Assembly: GCA_965153455.1 (NCBI GenBank)
Contig: OZ234494.1
Coordinates: 23,622,001-23,686,000 of the forward strand
From: Sphagnum compactum
Taxonomy: Eukaryota; Bryophyta; Sphagnopsida; Sphagnales
Length of the DNA: 64,000 bases
Reading direction: 5' to 3'
Below are positions 21,601 to 34,326 of the stretch, one piece after another. The stretch's first letter is position 1. The number at the start of each line of letters is the position of its first letter. Below the pieces are notes generated by a model. The model ran no database searches and was not told the origin of the DNA. It saw nothing but the letters and a program-made list of their open reading frames with translations. Made by a program: the position numbers and the translations under genes.

Positions 21601-24600
21601 CACTTCCTTTTGCAGATATCTTTAATGCCCAATCAACAATTTCTCTCAAAAAGCCCCCGGACACAACCAAGAGATTTTGATTGAAGATTATTTCGATTTC
21701 AGTTCTTCACACTCACTTAAAATTCTAAGAAATTTTGAGTTATATAGCAATTGGGTGTCAACAAATGCAACTATAGAAAGGGATGGAGCTAGCCGGTATA
21801 GTTACCAAACTCAAAGGAGGTCTTAAATTGAACTGTTCCTGCGTTGTGAGTCAGATGTGTTCTGAATGAAAACGTGAATACCCTACACTTCACCATGTAT
21901 AGCTTGGATCAGGTTGCCCCAAGCCCATAATCATTGATAGATGATGGAGAGTCTTCATCCATGTTGAGTGTTGCAATTGAACAGGATTTGCCAGTACCTT
22001 TAATTTCATGAGATGTATAAAGTATAAACCATTGTTGTGGGGGTGTATCTTTTACCTAGATATAATATTCACTGGGTGATATTATTTGTTTTAATCTATT
22101 TTTCTCAATTCAATATACCTTATTAAAAACACATTATTACCTAAGGTGATGTAAATTTTATATTTTATATTTTATCCGTAACCTTGAATATATGTAAGAA
22201 ATATCCATGCCCAAATTCAGATATGTTTTGGCATTTGGGTAAAACAAATTAGGATAAATATGATTTCAATTGTAAACTTTGTTGGTGCTATTAATGGGTG
22301 CCTCGCAAGTTTTGTGTTTTTTTTTAAAATTTGTTTTTGACCCATCACAATAAAAGACCAAAAAAAAAAAAACTTGAAACTTTGGAAGCTTCCCAAAATA
22401 CAAGTTTCTATGTGAAGATGTAATGTTACTCCCCTTTGGCCCAAATATATAGGCAAGAATTGGAGAATTTTAGGAAAATCATATGACATAAAATTGAAGA
22501 TTGTTAACATGTGGTAAAAGTGCATATGTTAGGAGTGGTAACTGTGTGATAAGAATATATTTTAAATAGAAGACCTTATTACGGAAGGCCATAATTTTTA
22601 CGTTTTTTTTAATGGAATTACATGATGCAAAATCTAATTCAAATGCTGAAAGATAAGCCATAAATTATTTACAATTCCATCACCAATAAAACATCAACCA
22701 CGATGCCATTGTCTTCTAAAATGTTCACTCATAGGCATGTTTATGTTAGTCAAAGATGAACTAAACATTTTGATTCTTGCATTTTGCATCATCAGATTTG
22801 ACCTTTGAAAATTTTTATTAAAATTTCAAAATGTGAAATTTTTCTTTCATTTTTAATTAAATAAATAGAAAGTACATACCCAATTTTTACCCCCAAAAGG
22901 GCTATATAATAGGAGGATACCCAAACCTTACCCATCTACCAAAAAAATAATTTGTGTATGCTCAAACCTTAACTTGATGAAATTTTTTGAATGTTAATAT
23001 ACCCATATTCAATGGGTAAAGAAATTTTAAAAAATAATATACACTCATTGAAGGATATTTCAAAAACAATATAGTTGCACAACACTTGTAGAAATAGATG
23101 AGCATGGAGATATTGAAAAAGCATTCAAAACATGATGTTTAATCGCTTCAATTGCCAAGTACATATTCATATGTACATACAACACGATGAGACTTCTTTT
23201 CAAGACAAGATTGAGAAACTTTTCCTAAAAAACACTCTGAAACTATTGACGTACACTAGAGTGTTGTCATCAAGTTTGTCATGGACAATGAACCTTTACA
23301 TCAATGATATCCTAACTATATTGTTCTACAAATTTGATCCATGTTCAAACTTCACATTCCATGTAAAAGGTAAGAATGTTATGAAATGGCATTTGATATT
23401 CAATTCACAAAGCAAACGACTGTCATTTAGTTGATTATGTCAACAAGAAGATACATCAAAGTAATAATAAACAATGTTTGTCATTATTAAAAGGTAGGCA
23501 TCCTTTATACTTTCTATTGGGTTGAAGGTTAGGTTTCACCATCCTAACTTCATCTCTCTGTTACTATGTTATTTATGGGAATGTGATTATTTCTTTGTAA
23601 TCTTATAAATATGAATTGTAAGTTAAACATTTTAGGACAAAATCTATTCTAGTTTTGGAGGCATGTCTTAGTTGAACCTTTGTAGTTACTGGTCTTCACA
23701 ATTAATGAGAATGCAAATTTGGCCATGAATGGTATAATTAATGATATTAAAGACTCTTTAAAAAACAAAAGGGTCAAAATATAGTCAAAGGAGCCACAAA
23801 GAGCATCGGATGTTAGATTCTATCATAAAAAATTTAGAGAATTATTTATTTTTTGTCATTTGAAACCATGGTAATCATGGCACATTATTCTTTTTTAACA
23901 CACTTGAATGTTAAAAATCTCAAATTAAAAATTCATTTGATTCAATTTTAGGTTTTGGTTTAGTTAAGAACTTTTGAAAGTGAAATTTTCTATTATTACA
24001 AAAGGACATTTTTCTAAAAAAAAATTCACAATTTAAAAAATGTGGAATTCTAAAATTTGAAAATCCAAAATATGTACATTTGAAATTTCAAAATTTCAAA
24101 AGTGTCTTATCACATATAAATGGGGTATAATGTACATGATGTACTGAACAAAGTTGTAATTTATATTACATCAAATTCAACTTTAAAATTTAACATTTTT
24201 TGGTATGATTTTAAATAATCATAATTTTTCAAGATGAAAAATAAAATCTACAAGGAATCTGTACATATTTATAAATTCATATTCATTCATAAATGATTAA
24301 ATTTTCTTTTTGACTAATTACCCTCACAACACTAGTTTCATCCATTTCAATGTAAATATGATCTATATATGGTTGTGTGACATTAGCTTAAGTTGAGACA
24401 TGAGGAATATTCCAAGTAAGATGTAGCACGCTTTTCCTCAAACAACAATGAAGGTCTTCAAAATGAAGCTAAATTCCAGTTAAATTTCATAATCAAGGTT
24501 GTTATTGAATAAACCAAATTAGTTTTAGGTGCTAATCAATGTTGGCTGGTTGTTGCTTTTCATACCAATGGGTAGGGTATTTATCAAATTGAAAGTCTAC

Positions 24601-27284
24601 ACAAGGGTTATCAAACCAGATTCCAAGACCGTTTGATACGCACACATTAACTATTTGCCTCCTAAAGTATTACCCTTGTTTATCAATATTTGCAAGAACA
24701 AGTTTGTTAATACCCACTTGGTATGCCTAAGGGTTGGGTTTCAAATACACTTCCTGAGAACCATCTAATATTGTTTCAAGGTAACGTGCAAAAAAAATAT
24801 CTCACAAAAAATTTCTGATTTCAAGGGTAGTTCACACATGTTGTAGCCAAATATCATGGAGGTCCAAAAATGTACCAATGTAAATTTATTCAACCCTTTT
24901 CATCAACGTATGTGCAATATTCCATGTAATATGGATAACTTAAATTGAAACAAGTGTTAAGTAAGGGTTTAGGATATGGTTACCTTGTCTGAGGGCCTTA
25001 TTCAGCATAAAGAAATTATTGGTTCCCTTGATCAATTTGTATAATTGAACAATTCAAAATGACATATTCCTCCTTAACAAGGTAAGATCCCTCCAGTGTA
25101 GTCGAGTGAATCTTACATTTTTAGGGTTTGCTCCAAATACATTGTGAAATCTCTCAGCCAGGCTTAGGCCAAATCGAGTCACATCATACTTCCCTGTAGA
25201 ACAGCATGCTTGCCTATGAAACAACTTGTTATCATCAAAGAATCTTACACAAACTTTTATGGATTTCAAAAGGGCAAAAAGTGTAGCTAAAACCTAAAAT
25301 GGGAGTTGTGAAGCCATTGACAATTAAAGTGGTTTAAGATTTCAAGATTCAGAATCTCTTTGGGTGGGCGGATGCGGTCTTATTGAGTTTTTACACACAC
25401 ATACCACACAAATTGGTTATATTGTTCATCTAAGCTAGTTTCATATTAATCTCTTGGCCAATTATTAATGATCGACCCTTTTAGTTGATAACTGACTATT
25501 TTTTCAATACCTGACCAACAATAGTGTTTACAAGATTGTGTGTTACCAGAAATGTTCTCAATTTTTTCAAAGAACCATCGAGGCTACTTCTCAGCTTTTT
25601 ATTTTGCACATGGCGCTTCAGACAACGATCCCATGCAAATCTCACCCTGCAAGGTAGACTAGTCTCACATTTTTCATAATAGTTAGTTATCAAATATCAA
25701 TTCTCTTAAACACAATTTGATTTTTTTCGTAATTCTTTGAATTCATTTATTTTTAAGTTGAACAAATTTTGAAAAAACTTATCTTGACAAATACAACAAC
25801 TTAGCAAAAAATCAAATAAACACACCAAGTCATAAATACATTAGATTTTTGATCTAGAACCTAGCATCACATATTCCATCAGGCTTGATAAAGATTAAAG
25901 TTATGACTTTCAAACTACCAATGGGTATTAGGTTAATGCATCATTCAGACCTAATGTTAAGAGAAATAGTTAAAAACCCCTTAACAAAAATATAGCTGTT
26001 AATCAATTTTCATGTTTTTATTTTATGTTAGTAATCATTTTTCTAATAGGGCCAACAAAATAAGACCATTCAGACCAGAGGCAGTGGTATGTGACACAAC
26101 TTCTTTGAATACCCTAATTTGGTTTTGGCCATTCACATCAAAAAGACAAAAACTTAAATAGTTGTCATCTTTTTTTGGTTGTCATTTCATCATCTCTCCT
26201 TTTCTCTGCTTTTGCTTTTGAAGCTGCTCTCTTTCCTTCTTTACTTCGCACCCCTCATAATAAAAAATGGCATTGCCAAATAGATCCATCATGCTAGAAT
26301 AGTCACCCAAAATTTAACAAAAGAGTCTGACAATTGAGCTTTGCTACTCTAGGTTTTCTAGTTTTTGCTTTGAAGGAACTACAAACTATTTTTTTGAACA
26401 TTTGAACAGTATGTACAAGGGAAGGAGGGGCTGGGGGGAAAATATTTTATGTGGATTGGAAAGTGGGAAGGAGGTGGGATCTAGCTCCCTCTTCTTGAAC
26501 CTTATGCTTGCTACCATCAAGTTATGACCTTTCTTTTGTGGGAGTTACCTAAGATTGCAAAAAAAATCTAAGATTCAAGTTTCAGCTTAGATTTAATGTT
26601 ATCTAACATCCTCCCCATCAACTTAGCATTAGTGTCACATAGACCTCCACATAGACGCCATGCCATTGCCATGTCATTGCCAATGCTAAGTAACATTGCA
26701 TATGTGAATGCACCAAAATTTGAAATTCTTTTAGCACTGACTTACCATTGAATTACCATTGAGTCTGAATGGTGCATTAGTATCACTTAGTATCAAGTCT
26801 CACCTGTGATACCCTTAGAGATTATCCAGAATGATGGTTCTCACTCCCATGGGAACCTCTGGGTTTGGAGTATTCTCAGTTCTAATGGAAGGAGGTGAGA
26901 ACCAGCTTGAAATCGTTGCCGATTTACCGGCTGGCCCTGATACTTCATATTGCAAAATGGTGAAGAAAGAAGTGAATTTATCACATAAGTATGGGCACCA
27001 TTGATTAAATGTAATTTAATGGCAGCACTAACAATTATGTTGCCCCCTTCTTTTTACTGGCGAATTTTTTCCAGAAGTGGGAAAAAAAAAAAATCGAAAA
27101 TGATTTAATTTTGAAAGATTTCAATTGCTAGAAGTGAGGAAAAAAATCGCAGGATTTTAAAAATTGTTTTTGATTGTGTAGCCATAAAACTAAAAGGTTT
27201 ATTTAAGATTTGTAGTTAATATGTGGTTTCTAGCCTATGGCGGATCACTACATTAGAAAATTCCTAAAAAAACACAGAGCTGAT
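21601..27284. other. AT-rich spacer
   Basis: No gene recognised. Minus-strand frames at 25,054-25,269 and 25,496-25,693 have somewhat protein-like composition but no domain. A CTGGCGAATTT module related to the GTAGCCAA elements occurs near 27,055. Confidence 0.5.
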
Positions 27285-27625
27285 TACCCCACGTTGAATC
27301 CGCCGCAGGTCTTTTAAATGCAGTCAGCACCAAAGTACCGCTACATTTCGTTTTTCACTCTCTGCCCTCAGCCCGATTCATATTTTTCCAAAACAAAAGA
27401 GGTGATGTAATCACACATTTTGGGTGTGTAATGGACAATAAGAAGCATGTTATGCTTTAATACCCATTACACGCACAAAATGTGTGGAATTCATGGACCC
27501 AAAATGTGTCTGGGCTTCACCACACACATTTTGATTGGGCATTTGGGCAGGCATGAGAAAAGAAATGCAGCAGTACTTTCGTACCGCCTGCATTTAATTA
27601 AGACCTGCTGCTGATTCATGGGGTA
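27285..27625. mobile_element. Foldback/MITE-like element
   Basis: A 341-bp unit with imperfect ~38-bp terminal inverted repeats. The left end (27,285-27,323) starts TACCCCA and contains GCAGGTCTT and AAATGCAG. The right end (27,588-27,625) contains CTGCATTT and AAGACCTGC and ends TGGGGTA. A second, inner inverted pair (CACACATTTTGGGTGTGTAATGG at 27,411-27,434, against CCCATTACACGCACAAAATGTGTG near 27,465-27,488; a few mismatches) would let most of the unit fold on itself. No transposase and no obvious target-site duplication were found. Confidence 0.7.
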
Positions 27626-27961
27626 TGCAACTGACGGTACAGAACGTACAGAACAAAAGTCACTAATTTGTGGTTAATATATGTGGTTAATACCATATGT
27701 AATCACATATGTACAATTAGTGATTTCTATATAAGTAGATGCAAGTACATGATCAATACAAATCTCCAAGCAAATAGGTGCTTAGTTGGAAGAATTAAGG
27801 GAAAGAAAGTGATCAGTACTTAAGTGCCAACTTGCCAAATTGTTAACTCACTTTATTAAATTGCATGTTAAATAAAACAAAATCATAAGAACAATGCACA
27901 ACTAATCCATGGCAGTTAGCAGGAGCCAAATGAAAAGGTCTACCATCTCCACACACCATCC

Positions 27962-28230
27962 CTTATGGGGCTAGTATCTTTGCGCTTGGGGCAATGACGC
28001 AGTTAGTGAGGTAAAGTCGAGACGCGTCAATTGTTGGTTGAAAACTTATGATGGGGCTAGTATCTTTGCGCTTGGGGTAACGACGCAGTTAGTGAGGTAA
28101 AGTCGAGACACGTCAATTGTTGGTTGAAAACTTATGACGGGGCTAGTATCTTTGCGCTCGGGGCAATGACGCAGTTAGTGAGGTAAAGTGGAGACGCGTC
28201 AATTGTTGGTTGAAAACTTATGGGGCTAGT
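27962..28230 (+). repeat. Minisatellite of three ~86-bp units
   Basis: Units begin with CTTATG at 27,962 (83 bp), 28,045 (86 bp) and 28,131 (86 bp). A partial fourth, CTTATGGGGCTAGT, starts at 28,217. Each contains GGGGCTAGTATCTTTGCGCT, GACGCAGTTAGTGAGGTAAA and GTCAATTGTTGGTTGAAAA. Differences are few, so the array is young. It is GC-richer than its surroundings and has several CpG sites. No spacers, so it is not CRISPR-like. Confidence 0.95.
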
Positions 28231-28320
28231 GGGTGCTGGCTCAATCTGACTAATGGTGTGTGTGTCACTAGTACATGACAACCTTGGACCTACTGGACTG
28301 TTACTTGAGGACTTTTTTAT

Positions 28321-28426
28321 GTAGCCAAAGTGATGATCACCTAGAAGAAAATTAAGCCAAATTTAGCCGTAAAGTAGACTGCATGCAAGCAAGAAAGAGT
28401 AAGGATCTTTTTATATTCTTGGCTAC
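28321..28426 (+). mobile_element. MITE-like element (GTAGCCAA family), copy 2
   Basis: A 106-bp unit with perfect 8-bp inverted ends, GTAGCCAA at 28,321 and TTGGCTAC ending at 28,426. It is related to the 5,745-5,847 unit. A left-end-only relative, with AGCCGAAGTGGTCATGGTG and CAGCCAAATTTGG, lies at 57,358-57,403. Confidence 0.55.
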
Positions 28427-28464
28427 CTAATAGAATGTACTTATTATACAAATCTGATGATCAT

Positions 28465-29189
28465 TTTTGTGTAGGGTAAAGCCCTTGGCACCAGGATAAG
28501 GGCCAGTGAGAGATGGAGGCCTGATTCCAGTAAAGCTCACTGTTTAAGGGCTTTACCTAGCATAAATATTGCTTGGTTTTTTTTTTGGTTTCTTGTATAT
28601 ACCCAGTGAGTACCAGCTGGGTACCTGCCATGTATGGCAGAAATCAAAACAAAACCACCTGCAGATTTGTTATGCTCTATAACAATGAAATCAAATATTG
28701 GGAGAAATCACTTCGATTGATATATTCCAGAATTCATACAATACAAAGTCCCCTTGTGCCATGTTCTCAAATCTGTGAAATAGACTAAGGATCTCAATGC
28801 TAGCTGGTCTACATCCCATAAAGCACTCTCAAGAGATTTCCTACTGTATTTGGGGGGGCATCGCCATACATCCATTTTGTCGCCTCCTTAAGACTAGGAA
28901 GGATCTTATACCTGTGTAAAGCACAAGTGGAAACTTTGTAGTATACTGAAGGGCACTTTAACAAGTGGAACTTTTCCTTCGCAAAAGGGGAGGCTTTGAA
29001 AAGTGGAATACTCACTCAGGTGAGAAAAAATCTGAACCCCACTAGTCAATGCTTTACTTTGACAAGTGGGGTTGACAACTTGGAGTTTCTGTCAAGTGGG
29101 GCATTCTCAAAATAATTTCCATCTCTCCATCTAAGGCAAGCAGTTATTTCAGGAACACCCCCACTCCTCAGGCATTACCCTACACAAAA
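28465..29189. mobile_element. Segment bracketed by a 15-bp perfect inverted repeat
   Basis: TTTTGTGTAGGGTAA at 28,465-28,479 and its exact complement TTACCCTACACAAAA at 29,175-29,189 delimit 725 bp. A third, single-sided relative, TTTTGTGTAGGAGTTAAGC, occurs near 32,361. The inside holds no recognised transposase. A candidate non-autonomous DNA element; no target-site duplication was seen. Confidence 0.4.
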
Positions 29190-29628
29190 CTTAGACATGA
29201 GAAGAATCTTAAACAAGAACTTAAGCAAGAATCTTGTTTAAACAAGAACCCTCCACTTCCTCTACGTCATGAGCAACATATGTTTAAGTTCATGATAACC
29301 TCTGCCTCATGCTTTACCCATATTAAGAAGGATCGTCGGTAAACTCTGAACAGAAATTATGTTTACAAGTGTGTAGTATTGTGTAGCACTAATGAGAATT
29401 TGATGACAAAAGATTTGTCAGTGGAGGCGGTTAGGTTCTTGGAGATAGTGGCCGGTAGGATGTTGACTATTTCCAGCCTACTGGCCGAGCAGGACCTTAA
29501 AAAGCCCCCTCGCCGAGCTATTTTGGGCGGGCGCTTTGCATCTGCAGGTTGAGGGCTTGAAGCTAGCTCGGAGATTTCGTTCATCGATTGAAGCTTGGGG
29601 CTGGAGTTTACTGATCTGTGCTTTGGAG

Positions 29629-29952
29629 ATGGTGGCGAAGTGGTATTGTTGTTGTTGTCAAATGCTCAATGAAAGTACCCATCACAACGCAGTCTTCTGC
29701 TGGTGCCGGCATCATGTGTGCGGGAGGTGCAGACATGCAAGGATCAGAAATTCTCGTAGCCAGTCTCATTCAAATCAAAACCTGCACAGGCGCAATGCCT
29801 TTGGTGGAACTTGGGAAAAGAGTTCTGCCATACACCACCCTCATGACACGCTTCATGAAGCGAGTTTTCAAATTGGCGTCAACGTTATAGGAGGCATTAT
29901 GGTAGCTGCTGCCGTGGGTGCCATGACATCCGCGCCTTGCTCTATCTTGTAG
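29629..29952 (+). CDS. Small Cys/His-rich protein candidate
   Basis: A 107-codon ATG-to-stop frame in a GC-richer block. Its N terminus is KWYCCCCQMLN (residues 4-14), followed within 15 residues by FCWCRHHVCGRC. The C-x-C-x-H-x2-C-x2-C spacing and the preceding W-Y-C-C look like a zinc ribbon. The middle is basic and Ser/His-rich. The C terminus is Gly/Ala-rich and hydrophobic (GVNVIGGIMVAAAVGAM). I do not recognise the family; the N-terminal pattern recalls small zinc-ribbon proteins of fungi, which is an impression, not a match. No introns or promoter were identified. It may be a real small gene, a fragment or chance. Confidence 0.3.
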   Translation: MVAKWYCCCCQMLNESTHHNAVFCWCRHHVCGRCRHARIRNSRSQSHSNQNLHRRNAFGGTWEKSSAIHHPHDTLHEASFQIGVNVIGGIMVAAAVGAMTSAPCSIL

Positions 29953-32759
29953 CTCTGCCTCAGAAATTACCGAAATACACCAGCATTCTTACACATGAGC
30001 TCTTCACAGTATGTCAAGAAGTGAATCCAAGAAGTGAATCCACTATAAACAGTTTATAACTAATTTCTTTGAAGTTTTTTTTTGGTTCTTTTTTTTCGCA
30101 ATTTTCAAAACAATACTTCGTGTTGGTTGTGAAATTCCGCACACAAAAAAAAAGGGGCTGATCATTGTTAGTGGCTGGTGTATGTATGTTTATCATGCTG
30201 ATTTATGATAGTTTCATTCTGTTCCAATATGCCGCTCAATTTGAAGTTGCTCAATTCTGCTTGACAATACCACATGCTGCAAATGTTCAGGGTCCATGGG
30301 ACCATGACATTATGCTGTGTGCGATTTGCTTTGCATGATGGAAGAAAGGTGCTTAAGTTATGTTGCTTGGTGTTGGATGTGCTTCATGCTCTAGTGATCA
30401 TCACAGGATTGAATGTCTTGCGAGTTTTCCAGCTTCGCTACAGGTCCATGATTGATTTGCATTGGAGCCAGACTTTGTTGTGTGAAAGATATATAAAGCA
30501 GTTTTTCTTGTTCCACTACTCTGAAGCCATGAACACATTACGTCAGGATATTGGTTGTCAAGGATTGGCTTGACAAATTTCTAAAGAAAACTTTATCTAT
30601 CTCATTCTGGCTGCTTTGCCAGGTTGGTCCACAGGACCACACCACTCTAAGCTCAGTGTCTTGACAAACGGTGCCAGGACGTTCTGTTGCTCTAGTGTTT
30701 ATGGTTGAGCCCTCAATCCTTCACTCCACCATAATATTAGGAACGAGGAACTGGGTGACACATAGGAAGCTTCAACAACATAAAAAATGTTGTCCAAAGT
30801 TTAACTCTGTACAGTAGTACAGTTTTTAGGACAAGTGGGTTTGGCGAAAGATCCTTGAAGACGCCAATACCAACAGGCCTATAGTTCATGAGCACTTGAG
30901 ATTTGCTAGAGTGTAGACATCACAAATGCCTGCTGCTGCACAAGTTCCTGAAGTAGATCAATGAAAGCAACACCTCCACGTCAGTAACATGATCTTTCAA
31001 GTTTCTGTGTAGGTTAAGCATCCAAGTTGGGGCATTTCCAAAATAAGGCGACTAAAATGAGGTGGTATGTTTTGGAGATGGGTCCCCACAAGTCTTGGCC
31101 AGTTATTGGTTTTTTTTCATAACCACTGGTTAGGTTCTCAATATCAATATCAAAAAACTTTGGTTGCCAATTAAGTTACCAATATCTTTTGTAATAATGT
31201 TTAGCTATGCATAAGGGTAGGATATCAAATAACCGGTTGATAAGTACCCAATTATCCTACAGTTATTAGCTGGTATAATAGGGCTTATTTAAGTTTTTAT
31301 TTTATTTTCAATTCCATTTTTCTGTACTTTTTTTAAACATCATAAACATGTTTAGCATTTTAGGATTGGTAACCTACTTGAATGATAACCAAGTCATCTA
31401 AATAGATTATTAAAATTTGAAAATTCAATACGAAGTAGTTAGGTTATTACTTGACAATAAAAAGATCAATAACCAATTGTTAGGTTATCAATACCTGAGT
31501 TGATAGCTGGGGTGAAAACTCAATAACCAGTCAGCATTGGTCACCACTCATAAGCTTTACCCATAGTTAAGCATGAGAGGTTATCAATGAACCTAAACAT
31601 CGAGTAGGCATGTTTCTTACACCTACTCCTCAAAAGGCCGACGGATCTTACCCCTACGGGTCCCTCCAACTCCTCAGACTCTTAAGGAGTAGTTGTAACA
31701 TCCTTCCTCTTTTCAAGGAAGGACATCCTCACTTATACTGTGCCCTCCAAAGAAACTCTGAATTCTTTATTAAGAGAGAAAAGGGCAACAAATGGATGAA
31801 ACACACGTGAATGCAATTCAATTCAGAAAGATGTTTGTAAAGCCCTTGAACAAAATTTGTAGTGTATGTGAAGGGCACATTATATCCATGAATTTCCCTC
31901 CTAGATATTGGGAGGGAAATTATGCTTAGCCCTCAAGGTTGGGAGGCAAATTATGCCTACTTATAGGTGTAAGAACCCTCTCACTATTGAGGAGTAGGCA
32001 TAATAACCATCTGGTTCATACACCTTGTGATCTACATAGGTTTGGTTCATGATAAATTTTGCCTCGTTCTTTATGATAAGTAAAGCCTAGGGGTGAGGGA
32101 CATTCCCAAAATGCAGGGCTGGATTTGGCTATCGTCTCATCCTAGGGTTCTTAAACCTTGCACCTGTTTTCTTCTCATAATCTTCTACCATCCATGTTCC
32201 CTCCCCACTTGCTTCAGAGTTGCAAGGACCAAGATAGTGTAGACTGGCTATGGCGCATTAAGATTCAGTGGCAGAATCTTACCATCTAGGTCCTCAAAGA
32301 AAACCAAAGTAATTAGAGACGAAGAAGAAGTTGTGATCTGCATTGTACCAGCTATAGGTACTGTTTTGTGTAGGAGTTAAGCTCTCTTGGCACTTTTGAA
32401 TCCTCAAAATTGACCGTCACAGCACATTAAACATGGACAAAGCTTGTTCTAAATTTGACAAAACAATAGAAAGATCAATGTGATCAACAGAAAGCCATCA
32501 TGTTGTCAGAAAATAATCAAAATCTTGTTGTAGAATATCTCTACAACAAAACATGAACGGAAGAGCAAAATATCTACCTAGCAGCTGACCCTTGCTTATG
32601 TAAAGCTAAATGCGAGGAGATGAACAATCACAAGTGTGTGATCTATGCAACTATAATGTAGGTGCTTCTGCCGAAATTCTGAGAATGGTTGTGGCAACCA
32701 CAGTAAACTGGCAAGCAAGGCAGCACCTCCAGAATAAAACTACGTAGTCAGTAGTTGAT
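29953..32759. other. Spacer without recognised gene
   Basis: Moderate- to low-GC sequence. A plus-strand frame at 30,274-30,573 is open for 99 codons but shows no domain. Copies of a short motif family resembling GTGGGGCATTCCCAAAATAA occur at about 31,030 and 32,100. Confidence 0.45.
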
Positions 32760-33190
32760 TTCATGTTTCAGTGTTGGGCGGTTCTTTACGTTTATGAAGA
32801 ACCTCCTGTTCCGGTTCTAAGAAGTAAATTTGAACAGTTCCCTGTTCCACACATAAGTGGAACAAGGAATCTGATACAGTCCGGTTCTTCAAAGAAAATC
32901 CGGTTCCGGTTGTGAAAATGAGACCCGGTCTTGGATATCCTGGACTGGAACTGATGGTTAAGATCTGGTTGATGTCTGGTTAGCTCCCCAACGCTAGTGT
33001 TCTTTTTTTTTCCCAAAAATCTTGGATCTGGTTCCAGTTCTAAATATAAATGGAACTGGAACTCCAGTTTGGGGTCTGGTTTAAAATTTTGGGTTTTGGT
33101 TCTGTTCCAAAACTTAAATTCGATTCCAGTTTGGTTTTAACTAATCAGAATTGGCACCACAGTTCTAACCCTCCAAACCAGGTAACTGCC
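32760..33190 (+). repeat. Cryptic GGTTC/GGTTCCGGTT repeat tract
   Basis: The words GGTTC, GGTTCCGGTT, TGGTTCTG and their complements (GGAACTGGAACT) recur irregularly through this tract. It looks like a decayed simple repeat. The frames that cross it are repetitive for the same reason. Confidence 0.6.
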
Positions 33191-34326
33191 CAACATTGGT
33201 TAAAACTCCCTGATGCAAATCGGATAAAAGGAGCAAAGAATGCCTCCTCAGGCAGTCCATTAGTAATCCTGACTGCCTTAGTAGTCAGTATTCCTCATGT
33301 ACTGATGTGACACAACTTGAGATTCGTCAAACAATTCCATAGTGCTTAATTGGTGCTTAAACAAATTATGCTTGTAAACACTAGTTTTATTTATTTTTAA
33401 TTATTTTCAGATATTTTATAGTTATTGGATTATTTTCATTCTTATTCAAATGCTACTACATTAACATGTTAAAAAATATTATTTTATAAATACAATTCAC
33501 ATTTTCAACACTAACTATGTATTAGATCTGCAAGCATTTCAAATATGAACTAATTACATCTAAAGTGACTCTTTTCACTATGATTGCACGCTCTCCATAC
33601 TCAATCAAATCACCTTGTGTTTCTATGATCTTGCTCAGCTCTAGCTTTACTAAATTATTCTTAATACATTGCACTTGAAATGTCAATTCATACAATTGTC
33701 ATTCCTTTCACATATACCAAGTCCCATGTCAAAACTATTGTATGGTATAGGATATAACTAAAATATTTCACAATTCCAAACTTAAAGGCATGCACACCTA
33801 TTTCGGATTTAAAAGTAATTTCATAGCATGTTGATATGCAAAACAAAACAAGTTTAATCCTAACCCTATATAAAACCCTAAAACTCACCACCACTAAGTT
33901 GGCACCTGGTAAAGAGGGGTTGGAACCTACTCCCAACATTTGTAAGCTCTCATTTTTGAGAAGGCTGTTTTTGTCATCTTCCAGGGTTTAAAGAAAAGCA
34001 CCCCACAGAACCTTGCTTCACAGAACTTTAAATTGGAGGAGGGGGTTTTGGGCTAATCCATACCCCACAAAACTAAACAATGTATAAGCAAAAGACATGA
34101 GTCTAAGATTGTGCAGTCAAGAAACAAAGTTGGCATAACCAGATGTTTGGCACCACGTGAAGTACATGACTTTCATTCACACCCTAACTTGACAGATTTA
34201 TAAAAAGCATGTAAACAGTAGAACCACAGCCAGAAACTTTGGGTGTGATGAGTCTGGGATTCTAAGCCCCATGTGACTCAAAGTAGCAGTTATGGAATGA
34301 GCCAACAAGCAGACGCAATGTTCAGA
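33191..34326. other. 3' flank of NUP85
   Basis: AT-rich sequence with no recognised gene. The part next to 34,327 must contain the NUP85 3' UTR. Confidence 0.5.

Noticed and set aside
23132-23434. 100-residue plus-strand ORF
   Set aside because: AT-driven composition, no domain, no promoter or splice context.
27962-28230. CRISPR-like array
   Set aside because: The units are contiguous with no unique spacers, and the host is a plant nucleus. It is a minisatellite.
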